A DNA stretch of 64,000 nt from Fragilariopsis cylindrus CCMP1102 (GCA_900095095.1 FMBT01000290.1:372001-436000); one strand, 5' to 3'. Shown: positions 52,236-62,665, numbered from the stretch's first letter. Program-made: numbers and translations. The notes: generated from the letters alone by a model not told the origin.

Positions 52236-53030
52236 CTTGATTCTAATTTTTATTTTTATTTTTGGGTGTTGTGTAGACGTTGATGTGTTTATTTGAGCCA
52301 ACGTAACAGCTCGATGATTGCTTTTCTTATCTGCATGATTCTAACGCCTCTAAATCCTTTAAAGCGTTCGTCGTACTTGTACAAGATCCCAAGTTGAACT
52401 CGAAACAAACCAGTAGAAAGGAACGAAGGACTTACGTCAATCAAGAAAGTTCAAGAACATAAAAAACTCGAACTTTATTGCTGTTAACGATTACAGCAAA
52501 TCGAAAGAATTATTTTGGCTCATAACCTAGCACTAGCCTCAAATATTATTATTACTAAGCTCAATATTTTCTGCAACAAGTAGTAGTAATAATGCTTCTA
52601 TGAAATGAACACCTAGGAAAAAGAGGAAACAAACTAGGACCCAACCCACACTGTACATAAATTCAAGTTTTTCTATGTCTGTGTTTTCCTCCTACATTAC
52701 AGTAGTAGTGGTATATAATCTATAAGTTGTAAGCTTCATAATAATCTATAATGGAAATGAATATACCAACAGGCTAGTTCCGGATGGATCCAAGCACGTA
52801 GTAAATACTGTGTAATGAGAACTTCCGCATGTAAATAGAGATAAAAAAAAATGATACTCATATGGCACCTCTCTACCGCGAGAAAAGCACAATTAGCTAG
52901 TGAAGTTCCTTTTTTTTATAGGACTTGGAGATCCATGGGGGTCACTCAAACCTTCTAAGCTATCTACCCCACACAAATTTACACATTCCAACTTGATGTG
53001 TGGGCTAGAGGACGTAATATGGTTGTTTAA
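52236..53030. other. Intergenic region, ~800 bp
   Basis: Holds the PsbQ-like promoter at the left. AT-rich, with no gene. The tetranucleotide TTAA at 53027-53030 is the left target copy of the next element. Confidence 0.4.
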
Positions 53031-53583
53031 CAGGATTCAAGCTATAAGGTATTTTGCGCGATTTTTCACTAGTAAAAAACACGCGATAATTTAGAGAAGC
53101 AATTTTCAAAAATAAGATGAAAATGTTTGAAAGCTAATAATAATAAAAGCATTAGTGCAAATCGATACATATTTGGCACATGTACGGATCGAACCAACAT
53201 CCATACATTCAACCGCGGTGGCGTGTGACCAACTGACCCACAAGCAAAGCTACGTTGATTCGTATGAGTACACAGATATTTTAAGTATTTAATTTTTAAA
53301 AAATCGCGCAGGCATACTCTGAACGTGATACTTAGCGCTAACCGCGAATTTTCCTACTATGGCTCTTCCATAATTAATTTTTACCGGCTTGTTACGCTGT
53401 AGGTGCAGCCAATACAAAGAAATTTTCGCGTATTCTAAGTATATAAAAAGACACGTGCTCTTATTCGGAGACGCGCTGTGTCTCAATAGGGGGGTATAAG
53501 TCCAATTTTTGGGGGAGATATGTCCCCCCAAAAAATAGACCCCAAAAAGTGGCTCCCCGTGGGGAGCCATAGCTTGAATCCTG
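53031..53583. mobile_element. Non-autonomous piggyBac-type element, 553 bp, TTAA-flanked
   Basis: It begins CAGGATTCAAGCTAT and ends with the exact complement ATAGCTTGAATCCTG. Both ends abut TTAA (53027-53030 and 53584-53587), the piggyBac target-site signature. Inside the inverted ends the two sides differ. The left side carries AAGG and a subterminal CTAGTAAAAAACACGCG; the right carries a CCCCGTGGGG-centred hairpin and G/C-rich tracts. The same two subterminal types recur at 53824 and 62115. There is no coding capacity. A tRNA-like sequence with A and B boxes lies inside on the minus strand (53186-53240). Confidence 0.78.
53186..53240 (-). other. tRNA-like sequence with pol III A and B boxes
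   Basis: On the minus strand, TGGGTCAGTTGG (A box, 53240-53229) and GGTTCGATCC (B box, 53195-53186) lie 33 nt apart, and TGTG/CACA can pair as a D-stem. The T-stem has two mismatches and no acceptor stem forms, so it is not a working tRNA. It is a decayed tRNA or a tRNA-derived SINE head captured within the element. Confidence 0.5.
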
Positions 53584-53823
53584 TTAACTACCATACAATT
53601 CCAAATCTGTAAAGATTTCATCTAAAGTGAAAATCATGATTTATTGCGATCATTGCGCACCTATGCAGTAAATAGGCAGAAAATTCCATTATTTCAAGAC
53701 GCTCATTCCACATGTAGCAACCATCTTGGTCTAATACAGGGGCTTGCCTAAGAGACAAGGTATTTCCAATGAAGGAATAGAACTAAAGCCCACCATTTGA
53801 ATCATTTGAGTAAAAACTGTCAA
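53584..53823. other. Spacer between two piggyBac-family ends, 240 bp
   Basis: Starts with TTAA of the 553-bp element and ends with TCAA, a likely one-base variant of TTAA, before the next element end. No gene. Confidence 0.5.
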
Positions 53824-54380
53824 CAGGATTCAAGCTATGGCTCTCCACGGGGAGCTACTTTTGGGGGTATTTTTTGTAGGGGCATATTTCCCTCAAAAAT
53901 GGACTTAAACCCCCATATTGAGACACAGCGTGTCTACGAATAAAGATACGTGCTTTCTTACTAAGTAAGTTAAAATAACTCCTGGTGGCTATGTATGGGG
54001 TCCTACTAACCACTCCGGCAACTATTTGGAAGAGCATGTGTTCAAATATAGAGAGTCGAAAAACGTGCCGCACAACCGTCTGTGACTCACACCCAAGATT
54101 CAAAATTTGAAAAATCAGTCAAGTCTTAAAAAAAAAGATGGAGTCAACGCATGGAAAATATGGTTGACGGGGTCAGTCTTGGGAAAATAACTAGCAAAAC
54201 TACTAACAAATTCTTTTTTTAAGATAAATATTTCAAATTTTCATACTAACTAATTACTAGCTTTGAATATTTTAGTCACTAATTCTTTTTGGTTACTTTG
54301 CCACGATTTTCCGTCTAATAATAATATTACAAAACCACACCCAATATAATCAAAAATATTTAGAGTAGAATGGGTATAAA

Positions 54381-56633
54381 ATGCCTCCTAGAAGACGCCC
54401 AATTAGTTTAGAATGGGCCAAATCGTTAGTAGGACTGTCTATGAAGGGCAAGGTCCCTGAGTACTGGTGGCAAGGTTGCAAAGGCTATAGGCTAAATGAT
54501 GGTGTAGTCGTTTCATTTGGTATTGACAAGTTCCAGCTTCCATTTGCTGCAATCTATGATGGTGATGATATCATTGATGCTAATAATGGCATTAGGTACA
54601 GTCAAACACCCCCTTCTGAATGGACTGTAGTTGAGTTGGAAGATGGTCTCGATGAGGGTGGAAGGACAGTCGATCCAATTGAATGGACTGGGGAAAAGGA
54701 GGAGCTGGTAAATACAACTGATGAGGAGTTAGATTTGTTAAGGGACATTGATGGAGAGATTCGATTTGAACAAGTTTTTGATTGGATTCTTCCAAGGTTT
54801 GGTGAAGACAAGAATGAAACTCTATATTCTTGGCAAGCAGCAAGGATGAGGAATTACATGACAAAGAAAGTGGTTCAAGATGGATGGAAACCGAAATACT
54901 ATCAAGGCGATGATGATACGATTCAACCTGATCATGTAGCACGATTCTATGGAACATTGCTCGCTAAAATGCTAACTGGTAGTGGATTGATTAATCAAAT
55001 GTTTTGTACAAGAGAAATCTTCAATGCAGTTCCACCCATACAAGAATCAATGACCAAGAATGCTTTAGAAGATCTAACTAGCTGTCTACACTACAGCCAC
55101 GATTGGGACCCTATGGGAGACCTTGATTGGGATGATATTTATGATGATCCAAAAGTTGTGGCTCCACCACACATAGCAATACATAGAGTGAAACATGGGA
55201 TGTTAGAAGATTGCTATATTCAGGTATGTAATGTATTTGTTGTTATTGTTATTATGTTTTGAATCGATTACTAACCTACCTTCCTTCTTCTTCTTCTTCT
55301 TACAAGAGGTGGCAGTACTGGGTGAACCCATCAAAATGGATTACAACGGATGAGAGCCGCATTGCAGGATGGTATCATAGTGCCATGACAATAGGCCCAG
55401 AGCCCAAACCAATTTGAACTGGAGCTACTCTTCATACTGTCTGCATTACTGAAGGTCCTCTAAGCATCTAAGCTCATACAAGTTGTATGCTAGAGTATTT
55501 GGTGGTAAAACTGATCAAGATATCAACATACATAACAGGCATACTGTTAAGAAGTTGAAGATGGTATCATTGTATGACTTTATGCCTGCAGCATTTAAGC
55601 ATAACTAGGGCATTGTGTTGTAATGGACTCTGCTAAAATATCTGCCTACATGAGTGATGCAATGGCTCAAGTTGGACGAAACAATTGGGGTATCAACATG
55701 GTTGGTACTTGTCAATTGGATCAAACAGGGGCTGGACCACTTGGCAAGGCTGCTGTCAAAGCAAAGGAAGTTGTTATTGGTAGTCATGAGACTCTTATGT
55801 ACCAACACAACACCAAGCCCTTGCTTTGTACTGTTTGGGGTGACAACAACTTTGTCAAGACCCTTTCGAATTTGCATTCTCCATGTGTACTGCTGAGAGG
55901 TGGAATGAGAAGGAAGAAAAGAGACAGACAAACCAAGAGACGAGATAGGGAATTTAGTGATGTTGATTGTTCTATTCAACAAAAGGATTACTGTGAAACC
56001 TATCATTTGATTGATAAAGGGAATGGAAGTGAAGCTAAGTATGATCTGTCTAATGAATTGCATCTACATGGATGGTCCCCCAAGTTAGCAGCCAGGTATT
56101 TCAATATGAATATTAATAATGCCTACAAAATTCATTGTTATCTGTTTAAGAAGCATCATCCAACCAAAGTTGTAATGCCCTTGAAAGAGTGCATACATAA
56201 TTTGACCCATTCACTACTTCAACGAGGTGCTTCTATGAGGAAGAGAGGGTATGGAGCTACACCCAAAGCGACCAAGGATATTACTACTTCATCTTCTGTT
56301 GATGGAAGAAAAGTTAGATCTGATTCAGTTAGACAACCATTTACCTCCCCTACTGCAACAGTAATTGGTACACCTCAAACACCAGTGTCTGGTATTGGTG
56401 CTCGGGCTCTCCAGTATCGACAAGTTGCTTTTAAACAACAAAAGCAACTCCAGCCTGGAAGGAATCATATATCGGTTCCAGTGGTTGTTAAGGGAAATAA
56501 GGCTACATCTTATTGCAAGTACAAGAAATGTCCTGGTAAGAATTCTGGAGCAAAGAGAGCAAGAACCTATAAGTCAAAGTATGTATGTGAGGAGTGTAGT
56601 TTGGAGAAGGGAATCGATTTTTTGGCTATGTAA
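54381..56633 (+). pseudogene. PiggyBac-type DDD transposase, decayed, with an intron
   Basis: The first exon (54381-55223) encodes the N-terminal domain (MPPRRRPISLEWAKSLVG, DWILPRFGEDKNETLY, VPPIQESMTKNALEDLTSC). A GT-AG intron at 55224-55306 joins DCYIQ to RWQYWVNPSKWITTDESRIA, which carries the first catalytic Asp. Between about 55416 and 55620 the frame is disrupted roughly three times, although the protein similarity continues. From 55623 the frame is open to 56633: MDSAKISAYMSDAMAQ (second Asp), GDNNFVKTLSNLHSP, a candidate third Asp in HLIDKGNG, HLHGWSPKLAARYFNMN, and a C-terminal Cys-rich zinc-binding tail (CKYKKCPGKNSG...CEECS). It would cut and paste DNA at TTAA but is inactive as it stands. 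Confidence 0.82.
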
Positions 56634-57017
56634 TTCAACCAAGGATGTGGATGGAAATGTGGTAGTGGTTGATTGTCATACAGCATACCATGTGGAAAAG
56701 AAATTATATACATCTCCACCACCAGTGCTTACCACTGAAAGTAGTGTTGTTTCTGATCTAACAAATGAATAGATACATAACCATGTGATTCCAGGTGACG
56801 TCCGTATCATCAATTATGATACCAAACAACCAGACCTTATCAGCCATGAGTATGATAGTCCTACCCCAGAGCACATCATCGACTACTCTGATGCCATTTG
56901 AGAGAAATTGAAACTGGCTGGTATCCATGATATTCATAATTTAATTTAATTTAATTTGACTCATTGATTTACTATGTGATATATACATATAAATATATGT
57001 ATACTTTACTAATCTAA

Positions 57018-57059
57018 CAAAAAAAACAAAAGTAGATAATATCTACTTTTGTTTTTTTG
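57018..57059. terminator. A-rich/T-rich inverted repeat after the transposase
   Basis: An arm CAAAAGTAGAT preceded by A8 and its complement ATCTACTTTTG followed by T7 form a ~19-bp stem with an AAT loop. It could mark a transcript end or be the remnant of a foldback element. Confidence 0.4.
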
Positions 57060-57060
57060 T

Positions 57061-57669
57061 CCGTACGATGGATGCTGTTCTGCGCAGTGTTTGCGTCGTT
57101 GTCATTGTCGTTGTAGGATCACGAAAAATATGGACGCGAAGGGGTCCCTATTGGGTATAGACACGGCCGACACCATTTTTGCTTCGAACACCATCTCCTT
57201 CTTACTACAAAGGGGCTGGAAGCCCCTATCTATATCCATTAAGGACTCCTGTGAAACGGCGTTTAAATCCATTTGATATTTTATGCCAAATCGATGGTTC
57301 TCTACCACGAAAAATATGGACGCAAATCACGAAAAATCGGTGATATGGGCCGACGCCGACACCGACTCCATTTTTCTACTACAAAAATACAGCACCCTAG
57401 CACAATGCAAAAGCTTCTCAAAAAATACCTCTGTCCCAAACTACTAGTTTAAAAAACGGCTTCCTCATGAACAGCAGTGGAGACCGAGACCAATCTTGAC
57501 ATTTCCGTCATTCTGAAGGACGGCAAAAAAGTTGACCTTAAATATTAAGGACTGGCTGACTGCCAAAGCTCCACTGTTTGAGCTTGCCCTGCAAGATGAG
57601 TTTGAATGTTGAATTGCCCTGCAAGATGAGTTTGAATGTTGAAATGAAATTAGGGGCTATCTTAAATTA
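57061..57669. other. Non-coding region with CACGAAAAATATGGACGC repeats
   Basis: CACGAAAAATATGGACGC occurs at about 57120 and 57306, with related words around them (CGAAAAATCGG, GGCCGACACC, CGACACCGACTCC). A 30-bp unit is tandemly duplicated at 57584-57643. This looks like old mobile-element or satellite debris; no family is recognised. Confidence 0.45.
57584..57643. repeat. Tandem duplication of a 30-bp unit
   Basis: Two copies of a unit beginning TTGCCCTGCAAGATGAG lie head to tail, just outside the 3' end of the secreted-protein gene, with no visible difference. Confidence 0.85.
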
Positions 57670-58764
57670 TTAAAGGGAGCAACCCTGTAGCTTGAATTTG
57701 GGCCCACCCTCATCATCTATGATGCTAGCTTTAACCATGAGTTTTTCCAATTCGCAAGCTTCAAGGATTTTGTTGAAGCGAACGGTATTTTTATCAGCAC
57801 CATAGCGAGCCTTTGTTTGACAGGGAAAACAAGTTTTTGAGCCTAAGATAGAGCATGTTTCAAAACTAGCCAGCGATCCCACTTGGTCGCCATTGTTGTC
57901 GTCGATAGAATATTCTAGTTCTTGCAGACGGATAGCCGCATCAATACATCGGTTGTAATCGGAAGCCGAGCTAATGTTCGCAACTTGACCACCAGTTGGA
58001 ATGGAGCCACACCCGTCTGAAAACTGTTGATGACGTCGCCTCTTATTAAGAATGTCTTCACTCCAAATTCCAATAGATTCGGCAAAATCCGTGATGATTC
58101 CATCACTATCTTGACGAATTACTCCATTCGGGACAAAAGTGGATTTCAGCCATGTGCTAGTGACTGTCAAAAAGGCGACCCGGTTCAGTTTTGAATGCTC
58201 AACACCCGACAGGCGATTACTATTAGCAAAGGCGCCAACTAGTTTCTTGATATCGGGAAACGTCAAATCGTCGGCGGCAGTTAAATCGGCCAAGCCCATG
58301 TCGGCGGCAATGGACAGAAATCGCGGTTCTCCAGCCAAAGCATTGATAGCTTGACGTGAATCCACGGCGTAAATGGCATACCGATTGGCGTGTTCTTCGC
58401 ATCCGGTAGGAACAATGGCCGGATTAACTGTCTTCAGCTCTTTTTCTCCTTTGTACTCTCTCCAGGTTGGATTCTTGATATCCAGAAATGATTTGTATCC
58501 ACGGACGAGGGCCTTTCCAAGGAAAGTGGCATTCACGCTGGATGCATCATCATCCGAGGGCCGGTAGTCTAAATTTCTTCGAAGCTCAAATCCCTCTTCC
58601 AATGTTCCCGACACAGCAAGAAGCACGTATGATATCTTCTCGCCATTGCCGATGCCTCTTGCACATGACGGAGTTTTATCGATTTGGCAAACCTCGTCGT
58701 CGTGAATCGCTAATACCGCCGAGGAACAGCATAATACGAGAATTATCAAGTATAATGTTACCAT
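57670..58764 (-). CDS. Unrecognised secreted cysteine-containing protein
   Basis: The 364-residue product begins with a clean signal peptide (MVTLYLIILVLCCSSAVLA) and has no other membrane segment. The mature part has about eight Cys, including CFPC in SKTCFPCQTKARYG near residue 310. Hydrophilic blocks include TGCEEHANRYAIYAVDSRQA, FANSNRLSGVEHSKLNRVAF and YNRCIDAAIRLQELEYS. I do not recognise a family. It has none of the homopolymer runs of the host genes here and is visibly richer in G+C. It lies inside the candidate piggyBac segment, with its promoter facing that of the permease across ~1 kb. Confidence 0.7.
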   Translation of the reverse strand: MVTLYLIILVLCCSSAVLAIHDDEVCQIDKTPSCARGIGNGEKISYVLLAVSGTLEEGFELRRNLDYRPSDDDASSVNATFLGKALVRGYKSFLDIKNPTWREYKGEKELKTVNPAIVPTGCEEHANRYAIYAVDSRQAINALAGEPRFLSIAADMGLADLTAADDLTFPDIKKLVGAFANSNRLSGVEHSKLNRVAFLTVTSTWLKSTFVPNGVIRQDSDGIITDFAESIGIWSEDILNKRRRHQQFSDGCGSIPTGGQVANISSASDYNRCIDAAIRLQELEYSIDDNNGDQVGSLASFETCSILGSKTCFPCQTKARYGADKNTVRFNKILEACELEKLMVKASIIDDEGGPKFKLQGCSL

Positions 58765-59803
58765 AGTTTCTTGACGACTTCATAAAATGACGCTGGATTC
58801 GTCATGCCTTACATTGTGGATAATGATTCTAGTGCTGTCGAAGATCCCTTTCACAATCACGAACTGCGACAATCACTTCGAAATCTAGCGTACCACACTG
58901 CAGTAAATATGAGTCATTCCCGAAATAGGATTTTGATATTAATAAACGAACTGTATTTCCACTACGTTTTTAGTGAGTTTATGTGTATGAGGGACAGAAT
59001 ATAGAAGAGCTACTCTAGTCACTCTTCTATTATCATCAATTCCGCGATCTTTTCAGGAGCAGCCGATCAAAAATATTTTAACGCGTGTTAGGGGGGATAA
59101 TATTATGCCCCGAAAACGAAACAGCTTAATCAAAATTAAAAATTAAAAAATATTAGAAACTAAAAACAAATATTTGGAAGTTCTCAGTTGTCTCGTGCGA
59201 TATTGCAAGCATGCTTATGCGTTTCCTCTCCAACGCGTTTGGCATTTTCTGCATGTTGCCGAACTTTGACAAAGAGCTAGGCGATCAGGAAACTATACGC
59301 CGTAGAGACACTTTTCTAAGGTATTAACAAAGATAACGATAAAAACGAATATTATGATTTCTTTCTAAAGAGTGCAATAACAACTTCTTAAAACACCAGA
59401 TGTTTATTAGGGAACCTGGTCCAACTTCCGGTATTCTCTTTTTCTTTTTTCAGAACAAGAATATGCCGACAGATGGAGCGAAGAATCGTGCCAGACTGTA
59501 ACTCACTGCTCACTTCACTTCAGCGAAGATCCAGGAACAAGAATTTTCAGATGCCGAATATTCACGAAGAGGATAGCGAACATGTTTTGTTCTTCACATT
59601 ATATCCCAAGGTTTTCGGAAATATCATAGCGACGCTATTCCAGGTTGTATTGAGTATGTAACATCACGTGTATTGATCACAAAGTAATTTTTCAAGATAA
59701 AGTATCCATAATTTTTCGTTTTTTAAGAATCATCAAACGATATTATTTATTACGAATCAGTTTCTTTACTCCAGTATAACTTGGATAGAGATCATTCCTT
59801 ACT
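58765..59803. other. Divergent intergenic region, ~1 kb
   Basis: Lies between the secreted-protein gene and the permease. Small open frames (58804-59004, 59473-59661) lack coding character. Contains a GTGTTAGGGGGGATAATA word near 59085. No element ends are recognised. Confidence 0.4.
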
Positions 59804-61660
59804 ATGGGCATTATTGATACCTGGAAGACCGACGGGCCCAAGGCAGCGTTGCTTGGCGAGTATGACTGGAAATTCCTGTGCACCCCAAGATTTCCCTTTT
59901 GCAGCAAGGGAAAGAAGTACGACCCTCCGCCTTTCTACGCTTACGACGAGAATCTAAGCTTGTCCGTAAGCTTGATGATTGGTCTCCAGCACGCTCTCAC
60001 AATGAGTACGAATATCATTACTCCTGCCCTCCTCGTCTTCAATGTTGTCATGAGTTATTTTCCTGAAGATTACGATCCTTCTCTTGGAGAAGAGCAGGCA
60101 GCCAATAGAGAGAGAGCGCTAGATGTTGCACAATATCTTGTCAGCGCTTCGTTGATATGCTCTGGACTAGGAACGTTCATGCAAGTGAGCGCCATCAAAA
60201 TTCCTTTCACCAACTACCAGCTAGGAACAGGCATTCTCAGCACCATGGGAACCGCCAATCAATACAACGCCATTTTCCCCGTGATCTTGTTTGACATCAT
60301 GTCTGGTGGGTACGACATCGAGGAAGCATGGGGAAAACTACTTGGAACTATCATGCTTTGCGTGTGGCTCGAGGCCTTGATTGCTTTTATTCCACAGAAG
60401 ATCCTCAAGAGAGTGTTTCCTCCATATGTTCTTGGGGTCACTGTCATGCTCATTGGTGTGCAGTTGACAGGCGCAGGAATTAAATTTTGGGGCGGCGGAG
60501 TTGGGTGCTCAAGAAACCCTAGCGCCGACAACCCGTGCCCTGGAAATGGCGAAGTGATGCTGGGTTACGGATCTGGTCCATATGTTGCAATGGGATTCAC
60601 CGTGTTCCTCATCTTCCTGGTCGTTGAGATCTTCGGAAGCCCATTTGTGCGCAACACCATGGTTATCTGGGGTCTTCTTGGAGGCTATGCTATCGCTGCA
60701 TTATCCTCTTACGAGGGCGACCGGTTTGTCACGACAGACCGTATGAACAGCAGCCCTGTATTTACCTTCCTATGGGTAGAAACATTCCCGATCGGTATAC
60801 ATGGCCCTGCTATTATTCCGATGCTCTTTGCCTTCTTGGTAACTGCTATGGAGACATACGGGGACGTCACAGCTACCGAGCATGCCTCCCGTCTACGTCC
60901 TTCAGGAGAAGACCACGCCAAGAGAATTCAAGGCGGTTTGCTTGGAGATGCCGTAGCAACCTTTTTCGCGGCTCTTGGAACGTCTCCGCCAAATACCACC
61001 CTCTCCCAAAACAACGGTATTGTTGCTCTGACAAGATGCGCTTCTACTTCTGCAGGTTACTCTTGCGGATTCTGGTTGCTGACTTTTGGAGTTATCGCAA
61101 AAATTGGAGCATGGATTTTATCCATTCCAAACTGTGTGTTGGGAGGAGCTCTTACCTTTTTGTTTGCAAACATTATTGTTTCGGGCATCAAGCTGATCGG
61201 CTTCGATCGTATTGATAGACGCACTCATTACATCGTCGCAGCATCACTTGCACTTGGAGTTGGAACTGCGCTCGTGCCGGCCTTTTCCTCACCTGGTATT
61301 GGTGGAGCGGCCGAGCGGCCGAATCAGTGGTGGCCATACGACCCTGATATGTCGGCAGCTCTAGACTCGTTTCGCGTAGGTCTTATGATTGCAGTCAACA
61401 CTCCATACTTCATTGGTAGTATCGCAGCCATTATCCTCAATCTCGTGATCCCAATGGATCTCATCGATGATGCTGAGCTCGAAATTGAAGCACAGTGGAA
61501 AAACAGTGAAGAATTACCTCTCTCTGATCCAGTAAAAGAAAAAGAAGAGAAGAGTCCCGAACCCAATGAGGTAGACGCTCGATTGAGTGGCGGGACGAGC
61601 TGCATTGCACAAGACAACGATGCCGATATGGAGTCATATACAGATACCTCATGTGCCTAG
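59804..61660 (+). CDS. NCS2/NAT-family urate/xanthine-type permease
   Basis: The 618-residue single-exon membrane protein has about 12-14 hydrophobic segments. Family marks are GLQHALTMSTNIITPALLVF in the first helix (the conserved QH), PYVLGVTVMLIGVQLTGAG, ETYGDVTATEHASRL in place of the ExxGD region, and SQNNGIVALTRCAS, the NAT signature region with QN and TR. Members of nucleobase-cation symporter family 2 import xanthine, uric acid, uracil or ascorbate; the eukaryotic UapA-like form of the signature favours purines. The cytosolic tail is acidic. Codons are G+C-richer than in surrounding host genes and no homopolymers occur. It lies within the candidate piggyBac segment. Confidence 0.9.
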   Translation: MGIIDTWKTDGPKAALLGEYDWKFLCTPRFPFCSKGKKYDPPPFYAYDENLSLSVSLMIGLQHALTMSTNIITPALLVFNVVMSYFPEDYDPSLGEEQAANRERALDVAQYLVSASLICSGLGTFMQVSAIKIPFTNYQLGTGILSTMGTANQYNAIFPVILFDIMSGGYDIEEAWGKLLGTIMLCVWLEALIAFIPQKILKRVFPPYVLGVTVMLIGVQLTGAGIKFWGGGVGCSRNPSADNPCPGNGEVMLGYGSGPYVAMGFTVFLIFLVVEIFGSPFVRNTMVIWGLLGGYAIAALSSYEGDRFVTTDRMNSSPVFTFLWVETFPIGIHGPAIIPMLFAFLVTAMETYGDVTATEHASRLRPSGEDHAKRIQGGLLGDAVATFFAALGTSPPNTTLSQNNGIVALTRCASTSAGYSCGFWLLTFGVIAKIGAWILSIPNCVLGGALTFLFANIIVSGIKLIGFDRIDRRTHYIVAASLALGVGTALVPAFSSPGIGGAAERPNQWWPYDPDMSAALDSFRVGLMIAVNTPYFIGSIAAIILNLVIPMDLIDDAELEIEAQWKNSEELPLSDPVKEKEEKSPEPNEVDARLSGGTSCIAQDNDADMESYTDTSCA

Positions 61661-61678
61661 CCATCGATCGGTTCCTTC

Positions 61679-61798
61679 TAGTGCGACAGGCTAGTGTATC
61701 GAGCGCCTGCTGTTCGAAATGCGATACACAATGGTAAGTAGTGCGACAGGCTAGTGTATCGAGCGCCTGCTGTTCGAAATGCGATACACATTGGTTCC
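61679..61798. repeat. 60-bp tandem duplication containing a stem-loop
   Basis: Two nearly identical 60-bp units lie 18 bp past the permease stop. Each has GTGTATCG and CGATACAC as perfect 8-bp arms around a 20-nt loop containing GTTCGAAATG. If transcribed it would form two hairpins in the 3' untranslated region. Confidence 0.85.
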
Positions 61799-62665
61799 TC
61801 CGGTGTCATTCAAGTGGCTATGCAAATTATAAACACATTTTGATATAGTAAAGAAGTACTAATAGAGTGTGCCCGTTTGTTAAATATCCGTGTCAAGAAT
61901 CTCAAGATGGGAGGGCGTCTTGAAAATTCAGTTTGAGATTTCATCGGGTGGTCTCAATCTAATAGGGTGAACGCTTTTGTCTTCCACTAGCTTTCCACCT
62001 CTGAATATTAGCATTATTTTTTAAGTTAACTTTTTTGTTTTAGAAAATTAGCGCGTGTTTTTACTAGCAATTTTTTCTATAAAAAGACGAAAAAATCCTT
62101 ATAGCTTGAATCCTATTAAGTATGTCGCTGATCATGTATGTATGTATGCATGTCTTCGTAGGAAAATTATCGTTCTGATTATCAATGTCACCAAGACTAG
62201 GATTGATAATTTCTAATTTTGCCTCAAAAGCAGAAGAGATAATGGCAAGGGCAAGTTCCAAAAAAAGTTGTGTCGTCGTCGTTTTGTCGTCAAGAAAAAT
62301 CAAAAAAAAACAATTCGGGGAGGCAAAAAGGGGCGGGGACGACCGACGGATTTAGCTAGAATTGTGAAATAAGAAGCGAAAGTGATTTTCTCGCCTCGCT
62401 CGCGCGACGGCAAGCGCAAAGTTGGATTTCTTTTCAACAGCGGTACTATTGCATCATAGCGTTGTTTTCACCTTCTCCATTTTGTTTCACGTACAACACA
62501 CGTTAAGAAGTCAAAACTACCAGACTCGCTAGTTGTTTCGTTAGGGGGTGGCTTTATCGATACTAACGCTAAAGCAGCGCTAAGCACAGAACGCTCTTCC
62601 TTTTATCAACAAGCTTGAACAATAACAAATAAATTAAATTAATAGTAATATAGTAATATACTACG
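61799..62665. other. Intergenic region with the right piggyBac-family end
   Basis: Contains the subterminal and terminal sequence of the piggyBac-type end (62043-62115) followed by TTAA at 62116. Beyond it is the promoter region of the V-ATPase accessory-like gene. No other gene. Confidence 0.5.

Larger units (their letters stand above)
53824..62115. mobile_element. Candidate 8.3-kb piggyBac-type transposon with cargo genes
   Basis: The left edge (53824 on) is CAGGATTCAAGCTATGG followed by ~135 bp that is recognisably the reverse complement of the right end of the 553-bp element, including the CACGGGG hairpin arm and GAGACACAGCG. The right edge, read inward, is TAGGATTCAAGCTATAAGG with CTAGTAAAAACACGCG, matching the left end of the 553-bp element. 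It is followed outside by TTAA (62116-62119). So one end of each type, correctly oriented, bounds a segment containing a decayed piggyBac transposase (54381-56633), a secreted-protein gene and a permease gene. Alternatively, two independent fragments happen to flank host genes. Confidence 0.5.

Noticed and set aside
53186-53240. A functional tRNA gene
   Set aside because: No acceptor stem pairs and the T-stem has internal mismatches. Kept only as a tRNA-like relic.
57685-57700. GTAGCTTGAATTTGG resembling the piggyBac-type terminal repeat
   Set aside because: It lies inside the C-terminal codons of the secreted-protein gene, lacks the CCTG end and TTAA, and matches only about ten bases.
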